Shown: piece after piece, positions 17,026-25,534 of the stretch
Layout of the letters: each line of letters opens with the position of its first letter
Numbering within the stretch: position 1 is the stretch's first letter
Source: Arthrobacter sp. M4
GTDB taxonomy: Bacteria; Actinomycetota; Actinomycetes; Actinomycetales; Micrococcaceae
NCBI RefSeq assembly: GCF_020251205.1
Contig: NZ_JAIWYX010000003.1
Span: forward strand, 186,001 to 250,000
Reading direction: 5' to 3'
Length of the DNA: 64,000 bases
The notes under the pieces: model-generated
Database searches by the model: none
Told to the model about the DNA's origin: nothing
What the model saw: only the letters and a program-made list of their open reading frames with translations
Position numbers and translations under genes: made by a program

Positions 17026-18183
17026 CTAAGGACCGGACATTTCCAACCCCCTGGATGGTCCAGCCGGAAGCTCCAAGCCGACATAGGACTCCTCGCCCTC
17101 GACCCGCACAGATCGCTCGACCGGCGGAACCTTTCCGCCGAATCCGGGAGGTTCAGTGACTTCGAGGATGCCCTTGCACGCGGCCGTCACCCGGCCAAGC
17201 ACGGACTTCGCAATGTCAATGCGTGATCCGGGAAGCCGACGGGATGATGCTTCTCCCGAAACAGAACCTTCCGTCTCGATCACCGCGTCAGCCCAGCCGG
17301 CCAAATAGCTCGCGGATTGAGGGCCACGATCGATGCCGTGGGCTCGAAGCACCGTGTACGCAACCGACTCAGCTTCGACCTCGGCAAGGCCGCGATGGTC
17401 CACGCTGCTTCCATACAGCCGGCCGACGTCGTCATCGGGCCCATGAAGCAGCACATGCCCAAGCTCGTGCGCCAGCACCGCTGTCCGCTCCTCGAAATTC
17501 AGCCACGCACCTACCTGAACCTGATGCTCAGAAAAGTCGGTGAAGCCGCTCGTCAGCCCGTACTGTGCATCCGTGACTTGGACCTTGAAACCGTGCCGGC
17601 TTGCAACATCGCTCAGCGATTGCCAAAGCGCCGCAGCGTCCGCTGCTGAAGGAGCAACGGACCGGGGAACCAGAAGAGGCGTGCCTTGAGTCTGCGAAAC
17701 ATCAAAAACGGCCTGGCCCCGCCAGCCAGTAATGAGCGTCTTCTTCCCTTCGTCGACGGCTCCCTGTGGAAGGTTCTCCCCTGCAAGCATCCGCTTATGA
17801 GTGCCATCGGGCATCAGGATCTGCTGAACACGAGCCGTGCGCGGCGCAATCACCCACAGTGCATGCTCTCCGCGCAGGACGGTCCGGCCGTGGCGCTCCC
17901 ACTCCTTGTATCCAGCTACCAAGGTGGGTTCGTCCGTACCACGCTGGGCCATCTGCATCATGAGCAGAGCGACATTCCCACCGGAATAGCGCCAGAGCGA
18001 GGCGGAAGCATCCAAAAGAACCTGCCAGTGGGATGACGACTCCACAGCTTTCGCCAGGATCGTGTGAAGACCGTCCATCAGCCTCTCGACACGTTCCTCT
18101 GGAGTCATCCGTCCGCCGAGATCAGTCTGACCAAGGCCAGAGTCAGTCGTAAGAGATGAGGGAACTTCAGAACTAGCGGCCAC
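17026..18183 (-). CDS. ArdC-like antirestriction protein with zinc-peptidase domain
   Basis: About 385 residues from the GTG at 18183, chosen because GGAGG lies 9 bases upstream; no ATG start exists. The N-terminal region (WQVLLDASASLWRYSGGNVALLM, then GYKEWERHGRTVLRGE and LWVIAPR) is the ArdC-type ssDNA-binding domain. The C-terminal half has a metallopeptidase motif in TAVLAHELGHVLLHG, with a later Glu in GLAEVEAESVAY. ArdC proteins protect incoming ssDNA from host restriction after conjugation. Neighbouring ssb supports that role. Confidence 0.85.
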   Translation of the reverse strand: MAASSEVPSSLTTDSGLGQTDLGGRMTPEERVERLMDGLHTILAKAVESSSHWQVLLDASASLWRYSGGNVALLMMQMAQRGTDEPTLVAGYKEWERHGRTVLRGEHALWVIAPRTARVQQILMPDGTHKRMLAGENLPQGAVDEGKKTLITGWRGQAVFDVSQTQGTPLLVPRSVAPSAADAAALWQSLSDVASRHGFKVQVTDAQYGLTSGFTDFSEHQVQVGAWLNFEERTAVLAHELGHVLLHGPDDDVGRLYGSSVDHRGLAEVEAESVAYTVLRAHGIDRGPQSASYLAGWADAVIETEGSVSGEASSRRLPGSRIDIAKSVLGRVTAACKGILEVTEPPGFGGKVPPVERSVRVEGEESYVGLELPAGPSRGLEMSGP

Positions 18184-18267
18184 GACAGCCACCCTCCAAA
18201 CTTCTTGGGACCGCAGCACAGCTACGGGGACACCTGTTCATGCCCGAAGGAGCCGGAACAACATGAC

Positions 18268-18774
18268 TTAGATCCCCAGTTGATGGGAGGCGTTTTGCCA
18301 TTCCAGAAACTCAGGATCATCCGTGGCCAACAACCGAGGCGTCGGCTCTTTGTGCGCCTGCAAGCCGACACAACCTGCTGTCCGGGTATGCATCCGTAGG
18401 CGTTCGACGGCGTGGGGCAGTCTTTCATGGAAGGCAAGTGGACCGAAGCCGCGGTCTTCATCCGTATAGGAGGCCAGCTCGGCACGCTGCAGCGCGTACA
18501 GCTCAGCAACAATCTCAGGGTGCCGCCACCAGCAGTCCGGAACTACCGACGTCGTTAGCTGATAGGTGGCCACCAGCCATCTGACCCAAGCCGTCAGCGA
18601 AGTCCAGACCTCGCGCGCCTGTTCAGGAGTGAGCTCGCGCCAACGACGTGTTACAGCTTTCGGACTAACTGATGCGTTGAAAGCGGACCGGAAAAGCTGC
18701 GCGGTGATCTCGTCGTCCCCGATCGGCCCAGAAGTAGGAATGTCGAATTCATCGGCCTCATCATGACTCAGCAT
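18268..18774 (-). CDS. Conserved ICE-associated hypothetical protein
   Basis: About 168 residues from ATG 18774, favoured by AAGGA 7 bases upstream; a GTG at 18789 is the alternative. Segments such as WVRWLVATY, VPDCWWRHPEIVAELYALQRAELASY and GPLAFHERLPHAVERL are typical of a small protein that I associate with a position just after the VirD4 gene in actinobacterial conjugative elements, related in style to DUF4913. The start overlaps the coupling-protein stop by 14 bp, implying coupled expression. Function unknown. Confidence 0.65.
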   Translation of the reverse strand: MLSHDEADEFDIPTSGPIGDDEITAQLFRSAFNASVSPKAVTRRWRELTPEQAREVWTSLTAWVRWLVATYQLTTSVVPDCWWRHPEIVAELYALQRAELASYTDEDRGFGPLAFHERLPHAVERLRMHTRTAGCVGLQAHKEPTPRLLATDDPEFLEWQNASHQLGI

Positions 18775-20572
18775 CACGCGTTCCTTCACTCTCTAACTGA
18801 CGACGCCTATGGCCATCAGCCAGCACGCGCTCTGTCTCTGCCTTGGAGCGTCCTAGCTCAGCTGCATCCTTGCGCTTATGCCATTCGCGCAGATCCAAAA
18901 GGATCGGCCTGGTGCGACGACCGAGCATGAGCGCTGTGCCTACCGGAAGACGTCGGATCTCGTCCAAGGCGATGACTGGAGTCTCACGGATCTGCTCACC
19001 GTCCTGCCGGCCCTGGGAGGACCACGAGCGTGTTGTCAGAGTCAGGCTTCGCTCCCCCAGCAGCCCCGCCAGCGAGCGCAGATCGCGTTCATCTGAGCCA
19101 CCACCGAAAATCACCTTGATGATCGCCGAGTCCCAGATCGTGGCGGCCTCGTCTATGGACCAGCCTGAGCGTGCCTGTGAGAGCGACTGGAGCACCACAA
19201 GGGTCGAGATACCAATGCCCCCGCCATCCGCGAGTGCCACCGGCAATCCCGGCCATGGAGCCAGGTTGGCAATCTCGTCGAGGATCAAAGACAAAGGCGG
19301 ATCGAGCCGGCCCCCGGGTGACACAAAGGCCATTTCACGGGCCGCATTGTCAATGTCATCGATCAAGGCCGACAGATACGGTCCCGCCGCTGCGGCTCCT
19401 GCCTTGGTGCCAATTAGGTACAGAGTCCCGCGATCGCGAATGAATTGCTTGGGGTCGAACTCCTCAGCCTCATCTTGGGGGTCCAAGGCAGCGAGTACTT
19501 TAGGCGACGACAACGGCGCTACCGCCGCCGAAACACCAATCCAAGAGTTGGAGGTGTTTCGCGGATCGTCCTCAAGGATCCCCATCAGGTCGGCCTGCCA
19601 CCCCAGCGCCGCACCAGGGCGGCCCAGCACCTCCAACGCTTCCCGCGCCAGAACCGGGCTGGAAGACCATCGCCGGAATGCCCGGACCCCTTCCCCGGAT
19701 AAGGCGGCAGCGTGAAGTAGGCCCTGCAACACGATCAGCGAGCGCTTTTGCCATGCAGCGTTCTCGCCCTTCATCTCTGTATCAGCAGTAATGACCAACG
19801 CACGTCGGGTGGCAATGTCCGGGTCCTCACAGCCACGCACAGGAGACCAACGAAGAGAAGACGGGATCCCCGACATGCCTTGAGGATCGAAAACCGTGAC
19901 CGGCCTACCTCCCGTAGCACGCGCCCTCATCGTCACCACGAGGTTGTCAGCCCGAGTGGACGTAGTGACCACTGCGCCAGGGGCATCGAGGATGGCATTG
20001 ATCACGACGTACAGGCCTTTACCTGAACGCGGCGCTCCCTGGATCACCATCGACTCCTCCGTAGAGACGTGGACAGTGATGCCGCGGGACCGTCCCAATG
20101 TCCAGGAAACGTCCTGAATGGTCGGCCGGGCGAGACCGGGACGCGTGAACTTGCCCCGTTTCCTCACGGCCCTAGAGCCGAAGTCATGCAGAATCTCAGC
20201 CCGACGAGCCACTCCATCCCTATTTAGAATGTCCTGCCGGAGCCAAGCGCCGGATTGTTTCCACCGGCGCCACATGACGACAGAACCCACTGCGAGCGCA
20301 GCGACCACGACGAACACAGGCCCAAGCAGCCACCAGACACCCTCCAACCCAACCGCGCACCCATTCGGCGGGCGGACAACCCAGTCCGGCCTATTCACTA
20401 CAAGCCCGACGACGGCCGCCGGGTTGAAAAACGACGGCGGCATGGTGCCGCAGCGCCAGGAGACGACCAAATTTGCAGCCCCTTGAACGAGCACGCAGAG
20501 GCAAACATACGCACCGGCCGCCATAAGACCGGCAGTTACGAACGGACTGTTTGAGGCAGAGCGTGCAGCCAT
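18761..20572 (-). CDS. VirD4/TraG-type coupling protein (T4CP)
   Basis: A 603-residue protein. Two N-terminal membrane segments (about 11-33 and 80-100) precede a cytosolic ATPase. Walker A is GAPRSGKG at residues 179-186, and the Walker B region is LSLILDEIANLAPWPGLP. A TraG/TraD C-terminal block (STLVVLQSLSQARSGWS) follows. It links the relaxosome to the transfer channel. It is 7 bp downstream of the VirB4-like gene in the same operon. Confidence 0.93.
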   Translation of the reverse strand: MAARSASNSPFVTAGLMAAGAYVCLCVLVQGAANLVVSWRCGTMPPSFFNPAAVVGLVVNRPDWVVRPPNGCAVGLEGVWWLLGPVFVVVAALAVGSVVMWRRWKQSGAWLRQDILNRDGVARRAEILHDFGSRAVRKRGKFTRPGLARPTIQDVSWTLGRSRGITVHVSTEESMVIQGAPRSGKGLYVVINAILDAPGAVVTTSTRADNLVVTMRARATGGRPVTVFDPQGMSGIPSSLRWSPVRGCEDPDIATRRALVITADTEMKGENAAWQKRSLIVLQGLLHAAALSGEGVRAFRRWSSSPVLAREALEVLGRPGAALGWQADLMGILEDDPRNTSNSWIGVSAAVAPLSSPKVLAALDPQDEAEEFDPKQFIRDRGTLYLIGTKAGAAAAGPYLSALIDDIDNAAREMAFVSPGGRLDPPLSLILDEIANLAPWPGLPVALADGGGIGISTLVVLQSLSQARSGWSIDEAATIWDSAIIKVIFGGGSDERDLRSLAGLLGERSLTLTTRSWSSQGRQDGEQIRETPVIALDEIRRLPVGTALMLGRRTRPILLDLREWHKRKDAAELGRSKAETERVLADGHRRRQLESEGTRDAES

Positions 20573-20579
20573 GGCTCGC

Positions 20580-22025
20580 TCACACCATCCGCTCGTCGGT
20601 GCCGAAAACCGCTAGTTCGTCGGTCGTCACTCTGTTGGCCACGATGAAGGATCTGTTCCCGACCTTCCAAAGACCCACGCCTTTGGGGAGATTCTCCACA
20701 TGCTCACACTCAGCTTCGGTCAGCCCGAGGGCTTCCTTGGTGAGTCGCATGGCATCGTGCTTTTGCCGGTAGATGATCCGTGTATCAGCCTCAGTCAGTA
20801 GTCCTAGGGCCTTTTGTCGATGGCCGCTGGTGCTGTCTCCGATCTCATTGAGGTCAGCAACCTTATGCATGATGAGGATGTTCGCGATTCCGTATGTGCG
20901 AGCCAGCCGCCACTGCTCGCTCATCTTGGCCAACATGTACGGGTCGGCGAGCATCCGCCAGCCTTCGTCGTACACAACTAGCCGCTTGCCGCCGTCGGGG
21001 TTTGTAATGGCCGCTTCCAACCAGGTGGCACCGCAAGCCGCCGCCAGTGACAGCGCCTGCTCAGAGGCGCCAATGAGCGCCGACGTGTCCATGACCATCA
21101 TGGGGGCATCAGCGTCAAAGGCTACGGTGGAAGGCGCATCGAACATTCCTTCGAGATCGCCTGATACCGTGCGCCTCAGGGAGTGGCTGACCGCTGTTCC
21201 GCCATCTGCCCCGACTAGGGCGGTCATCTCCTTCGACGGTCTCAAGAGGTGGTCCAGCACCATGGGCAGGGTTGGGTTCGAGTTCTCCGCCATGGTCTCC
21301 ATGAGGGCGATGTCCAGGGCGGTGTGCTCAACCGGGCGGAGGGGCGTGCCTTGCCGCATGAGGGAAACCAAGGCCACCAACAGGTACCGCCTTCGTTGGC
21401 GAACCACCGCCTGCCACTGCTGTTCCGTCAAGGCACTCGGCCGCGGGCCGGCGTCGAGAGGGTTAACCCTCGCCGGACGTCCCGGACCAACGGAAATGAC
21501 CTTGCCGCCAACAGCTTTCGCAACGGCGACCCACTCGCCTTTTGGATCGGACGCGACGGCGGCCTTCCGGCCGAGCGTGATTGACCGCGTCACCAGGGAC
21601 TTCCCGCACATGGATTTGCCAGTACCGACCGTTCCGATCACCACAATCGACGGCCCACTGATGACGCCCTTGTCGTAGAGGATCCAGGGATCGTAGGAGA
21701 AGGCTCCGGAACCAAAGACGTCCGTACCGATGTAGGTGCCCTCATGTCCCAGGCCCGACTCCGTCAGGAACGGATAGGCTGCCGCAAACGTCATCGTGGA
21801 GGCACGGTGGGGTGCAGGACGGAGCCGATGCGGGCCACGTAAGGAATTCGGCCCCTTGCTCCCCCAGTCGCCGCCAAGTTTGAGGCTTTGGCGGTCCGGT
21901 TCGACATTGTCGTCTGTGGGGCTTGCCCACCCGGACCGGGCCAGTCGGATGCGGCGATCGGCCTTCCGCTCAAGACGTCCGTTTGTCGAGGACAGATACT
22001 CAACGGTTTGCTGCGCTCGCTTCAC
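20580..22025 (-). CDS. VirB4/TraC-like ATPase
   Basis: About 481 residues. The GTG start at 22025 overlaps the TGA of the preceding gene (GTGA), which fixes it over an upstream in-frame alternative. Walker A is in IVVIGTVGTGKSMCGKSLV, and Walker B is in KRLVVYDEGWRMLADPYM. A later arginine-containing block (HRQKALGLLTEADTRIIYRQK) is typical of VirB4 C-terminal domains. In this family the N-terminal VirB4 part is carried by the separate SCO6880-type protein upstream. It powers the type IV secretion channel. Confidence 0.9.
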   Translation of the reverse strand: MKRAQQTVEYLSSTNGRLERKADRRIRLARSGWASPTDDNVEPDRQSLKLGGDWGSKGPNSLRGPHRLRPAPHRASTMTFAAAYPFLTESGLGHEGTYIGTDVFGSGAFSYDPWILYDKGVISGPSIVVIGTVGTGKSMCGKSLVTRSITLGRKAAVASDPKGEWVAVAKAVGGKVISVGPGRPARVNPLDAGPRPSALTEQQWQAVVRQRRRYLLVALVSLMRQGTPLRPVEHTALDIALMETMAENSNPTLPMVLDHLLRPSKEMTALVGADGGTAVSHSLRRTVSGDLEGMFDAPSTVAFDADAPMMVMDTSALIGASEQALSLAAACGATWLEAAITNPDGGKRLVVYDEGWRMLADPYMLAKMSEQWRLARTYGIANILIMHKVADLNEIGDSTSGHRQKALGLLTEADTRIIYRQKHDAMRLTKEALGLTEAECEHVENLPKGVGLWKVGNRSFIVANRVTTDELAVFGTDERMV

Positions 22026-23524
22026 CTCAGCCCCCTCCCCAACGGAAGCCCGCCGGCCACGAAGGCAGCCCACTGCTGGCCATAAAGAAGACGCAGCTCC
22101 ACGAATGCGCCTGCAGCGGCGGACTCAAGTTCCTGCCTGTGCCGCGCCAAGTCCTCTAAGGACGCTGCCGTGATTGTCAGGTAAGCCGCGGGTCGCACGT
22201 CCCCATGGCCGGCGACGATTTCTTCTTCCCTTTGAACCACTTCTTCTTCCTCTGCCCGTTGCTCACGTGTAAGCGGTCTGTCAAAGCGCGCGTTGATCCG
22301 GCGTCGCGTCTCATGTGCTTCCTGGGCCGAGCGAATATCGCGCAGAGCTTCAGCGGTAGGCACGGCCCGGATGACCTCCGTGAAGGTGTGGCGGAACTCG
22401 CCCACATAGATCAGCGGATGAAGGAAGCCAGGGAAGACTTTCTGCCGTGGCCACTCTGCAACCCAGAACGTTTGGTGGAATCCGGAATCGGTTCGGAGAT
22501 AAGTCCAGTGCTCCTCCACTCCCATTGGTCCGCTCGGACCTGGACCGGTTCCTTGAGATTCGTCCTGAGATTCCGACGCTGGACCGCCCCTTTTGGAGAC
22601 GGCCTTCAGGTTGGGCAGGGACGCCGGATCAAACGCTGCCCGAATCAACCGAAGCAGTCCCCTCTCAGGCAGCCACTCCTCGACTTTCACGCTGTGCGTC
22701 CCGAGAGCAGTCTGGATAGCCTCGACCTCCATGTGCAGAACACGCTCGATGCCAACCAGTCCCCCGCCAGACTCTCTGATCCGCCGTCGAGCTTTGCTTG
22801 TGTCCACGACGATGGAAACCAACAGTTCGTGGCTCATCGTTGATCCGGCCGCACCGAGCAAGTCCTCGTAGGCGCGTTGGCCCCAGGTTCTTTCTTCGGA
22901 GCCCTCGGCCCGTTCTTGGGTGTTTCCCTCGTAGAAATCCCACAAAGCCGAAGAGGGATAAGGGACTGTGTAATCCTGAACCGCAATTCGCGCGATGCTT
23001 GAGCGCTGCGCCATTCCAGCCTGCACTCGCGACCATGCTTGGACAGCCCACGCCTTATCGTCAGCGTCCAGTAGGGCGAACGACCTCGTGCTGCAGCGAA
23101 GAACAGCAACAGCTTCCTTTCCGCGACTATCCACTATGAAGGCCTGGCCGTTCGTCGTAGTTCGAAGCTCCAGATTCCCGAGGCCGCCAGGCAGAGCTAA
23201 TCGTCCCGCAAGCTGCGGTACTTCCGGCCTTGCCAGAAAACGTGTTTGTCCAATTGCCGCCCGGTAAAAGTACAAGGCAATTTGTGTTGCCCAGACTGGA
23301 AACGGAATGCGCGAATACTGAAGCAGTCCGAGCAATAACAGTCCCAGCCACATTGGACCGGCCGCGAAGAGTCCCGCAGGACCCCGTATGGCGGAGGCGA
23401 CAATGGCGACCATGACCCCGCCCCCGATGATCAGGAGCTGATACCACTTGAGGCCTAAGAAATATCCCCGACGCTCGTATCTGGGAAACTTGACCGCAGT
23501 CAGGGTCCTGGAGTCTTCAGACAT
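22022..23524 (-). CDS. SCO6880 family conjugation protein (PrgI/VirB4-N-like)
   Basis: A 500-residue protein. The start is VKFPRYERRGYFLGLKWYQ, followed by two membrane segments (about 29-47 and 54-72), a PrgI-like beginning. The soluble part (ALLDADDKAWAVQAWSRV; MSHELLVSIVVDTSKARRRI) resembles the N-terminal domain of VirB4. This is the layout of SCO6880 proteins of actinobacterial conjugative elements. It overlaps neighbours on both sides (8 and 4 bp). Likely a channel-base component working with the ATPase downstream. Confidence 0.85.
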   Translation of the reverse strand: MSEDSRTLTAVKFPRYERRGYFLGLKWYQLLIIGGGVMVAIVASAIRGPAGLFAAGPMWLGLLLLGLLQYSRIPFPVWATQIALYFYRAAIGQTRFLARPEVPQLAGRLALPGGLGNLELRTTTNGQAFIVDSRGKEAVAVLRCSTRSFALLDADDKAWAVQAWSRVQAGMAQRSSIARIAVQDYTVPYPSSALWDFYEGNTQERAEGSEERTWGQRAYEDLLGAAGSTMSHELLVSIVVDTSKARRRIRESGGGLVGIERVLHMEVEAIQTALGTHSVKVEEWLPERGLLRLIRAAFDPASLPNLKAVSKRGGPASESQDESQGTGPGPSGPMGVEEHWTYLRTDSGFHQTFWVAEWPRQKVFPGFLHPLIYVGEFRHTFTEVIRAVPTAEALRDIRSAQEAHETRRRINARFDRPLTREQRAEEEEVVQREEEIVAGHGDVRPAAYLTITAASLEDLARHRQELESAAAGAFVELRLLYGQQWAAFVAGGLPLGRGLR

Positions 23525-24887
23525 TCGGGCTACCTCCCGTTGGAGAGTCGATTCGGGGCGGTGGAGGTTTCGGAGACTGCACCTTGGCAGCGCCTGAGGG
23601 GCTGAAGTCGTGCTGGCTCTCGCGAGGTGGTCCCATCGAAGACCCAGCTGGAGCCTTTTCTGCGGTTACCCGTGTTGGTCCAGACATGGGCGTCTCCACG
23701 GCCCCAGTGGCTGTTCCTTGAAGCTGGTGTGTGGCCGTTGCCGAGTGAGATGACCCAATGCTGAGCTGGTTTCCACTGCTGCCGTTCTCTTGCGCGGCTG
23801 TCGAGTGGCCAACAGGAGCTAAGGCACGCGTTGGGAAGATGGGCCGACTGGAGTGGATTGGGCGGGTCATCGAAGATCGGCTCACCATGCTGGCGAGGGT
23901 GAGACGGCCACCGGTCTGCCTGCTGATCTGTCTCGCCGCAACGCTGGTGCTTCGCGAGAGAACATGGCCGCCGCCTGCAGTTTGTGCTGCTGCCGCGAGT
24001 TCGCCACCCGCGAAGCTCACGAGACGCAGAGCCATCAGCGGCGCGCCGCATGCGAGGGCCATACCTACAGTTCCGGCCGCTAGACCCGCGAATGACTTGG
24101 CCTCCGTGAACAGTTTGACCGCCACCGCCAACACGGTGGCGGCCAAGGGTTTGGCGAGTAACAGCGCGACGACGACTTCACACCATCTTCCTGCCCAGGA
24201 CTTTGTCTTGTCCCACGGCAGCAGCATCAGAGCCACCGGCGCGACGGCGGCCAGCACGACCAGTGCGAAGGACCGGAAGATCATCGAACACATCAGGATG
24301 AAGGCCAGAATCCAGACAACAATGACCGCCATGGCCGTGACAATGACGGCTCCAGCAGCACCACCATTAGTGCCTGGAGCCAAAGAGACGACGTTCCATT
24401 CCCTGCCCGAACCTTCAGGTGCCCGCTCAAAGCCGAACAGCCTCATGAACACCAAGTACGGATCCGAACCAATGGATTTGAGGAGGGCAGCGGACGCTTC
24501 GTCACTGGCTTTCGTCAGTTGCCGAACCACGTACACGGCGCCGCCAACCAGAGGAACGGCGACGGCACCTCCAGCCAGTGCCCGTCCAATCCGGCGGGGC
24601 TGCTGGCTCAGCAGACCTGACAGGATCTGGAGGATCATCACGACGACGAGCGGGGTCATCATGACCACCACCCACCAACTCGTAACCCCTTCTATCGAGA
24701 GCCATTGGGAATCGTCAACGTCCGAAGCAGTGAAGGCTCCTGTGATGAACGCCCAAAGCCAGGACGCGATGTTCTGAAGGATGTTGGCGAACAGCGCTGT
24801 GACAGCACCCATGGCGCCGTCGTTGGCTTGGGAGACTAGGCCGCATCCGGGCGGCCACCAGCCATTGAGGTCGCACTGAACCGGCAT
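23517..24887 (-). CDS. TrbL/VirB6-like membrane protein
   Basis: A 456-residue protein. At least six membrane segments lie between about 35 and 300, including VVMMTPLVVVMILQIL, AVIVTAMAVIVVWILAFILMC and ALVVLAAVAPVALMLLPW. The last segment before the tail is rich in Gly and Ala. The C-terminal 150 residues are disordered, rich in Ser, Thr and Pro, as is common in TrbL-type channel proteins. It overlaps the SCO6880-type gene by 8 bp. Probably forms the inner-membrane pore. Confidence 0.82.
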   Translation of the reverse strand: MPVQCDLNGWWPPGCGLVSQANDGAMGAVTALFANILQNIASWLWAFITGAFTASDVDDSQWLSIEGVTSWWVVVMMTPLVVVMILQILSGLLSQQPRRIGRALAGGAVAVPLVGGAVYVVRQLTKASDEASAALLKSIGSDPYLVFMRLFGFERAPEGSGREWNVVSLAPGTNGGAAGAVIVTAMAVIVVWILAFILMCSMIFRSFALVVLAAVAPVALMLLPWDKTKSWAGRWCEVVVALLLAKPLAATVLAVAVKLFTEAKSFAGLAAGTVGMALACGAPLMALRLVSFAGGELAAAAQTAGGGHVLSRSTSVAARQISRQTGGRLTLASMVSRSSMTRPIHSSRPIFPTRALAPVGHSTAAQENGSSGNQLSIGSSHSATATHQLQGTATGAVETPMSGPTRVTAEKAPAGSSMGPPRESQHDFSPSGAAKVQSPKPPPPRIDSPTGGSPNV

Positions 24888-24890
24888 AAT

Positions 24891-25178
24891 CTAGAACCCC
24901 AATGGAAAGGCTGTCTGGGACCAAAGAATGTAGCCGTTGATTCCGCCGAGAATAGCCGCCACGGGCCCAGTCCAGAGCAGGATCATGCCCCCGCCGGAGG
25001 CAAGCCTGGACGATTGGCTGAGTTTGCCAGTCAAAAGCATGGCGGCCCCAATGATCGCCACGATGGCGATCACCACAAAGGCACCGACAAGAATGCCTCC
25101 GCCGATCTGCTTCAGGGATTCAAGAAAAGGAAAGTTCGCGTTTGGTGTGATCCCAGGATCCACCGCTGCCAAAAACAT
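24891..25178 (-). CDS. Small two-TM conjugation protein (DUF6112-like)
   Basis: About 95 residues from ATG 25178, chosen over a TTG at 25214. After a short leader (MFLAAVDPGITPNANFPFL) come two membrane segments, GGGILVGAFVVIAIVAIIG and GGGMILLWTGPVAAILGG. Size, layout and place next to a TrbL-like gene match a small membrane protein family of actinobacterial ICEs (DUF6112, from memory), with a VirB2/TrbC-like pilin or channel role possible. The stop is 3 bp before the TrbL-like start. Confidence 0.7.
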   Translation of the reverse strand: MFLAAVDPGITPNANFPFLESLKQIGGGILVGAFVVIAIVAIIGAAMLLTGKLSQSSRLASGGGMILLWTGPVAAILGGINGYILWSQTAFPLGF

Positions 25179-25534
25179 GGCTGCTCCGTCCGTCGTTTTC
25201 CATAGAGTGAGCAAATTGAGCTCGCGGGTTCATGGAAATGACGGGGTGGAGCGACATGACTTCGGGTGCGCACCAGCATGGCGACCATGAGACCAAGTTT
25301 AAGGGCCGCGCGGACTGCCCGGGGTTTACATACGCGCATTTGGTTGCCGCGGGGGCTCATTCTCTTCTCGAGAGGTATCCAAGAGAACTTCTATACTGCA
25401 CGTCACCAGCAATACAGAAAGTGAAACCGAAACGATCGGCTCAGCATGAAAGAGGGCATCAAGTTGCGGTAAGCCGATGACATTGTCGCTGGAAGCGATT
25501 TGACCTTACCGAATTCAGAGATCATGATCTGAAC
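25179..25534. other. Intergenic region upstream of divergent transfer and Septu genes
   Basis: The region separates the leftward transfer operon from the rightward Septu genes, and should hold both promoters. A 7-bp inverted repeat TTCTCTT/AAGAGAA lies near 25360-25390. A perfect 12-bp palindrome lies at 25519-25530. I see no gene. Confidence 0.45.
25519..25530. promoter_or_regulatory. Palindrome AGATCATGATCT before ptuA
   Basis: A perfect 12-bp palindrome ends 4 bases before the ATG at 25535, where a ribosome-binding site would be expected but is not seen. It could be an operator or an mRNA structure that limits expression of the defence pair. Confidence 0.4.
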
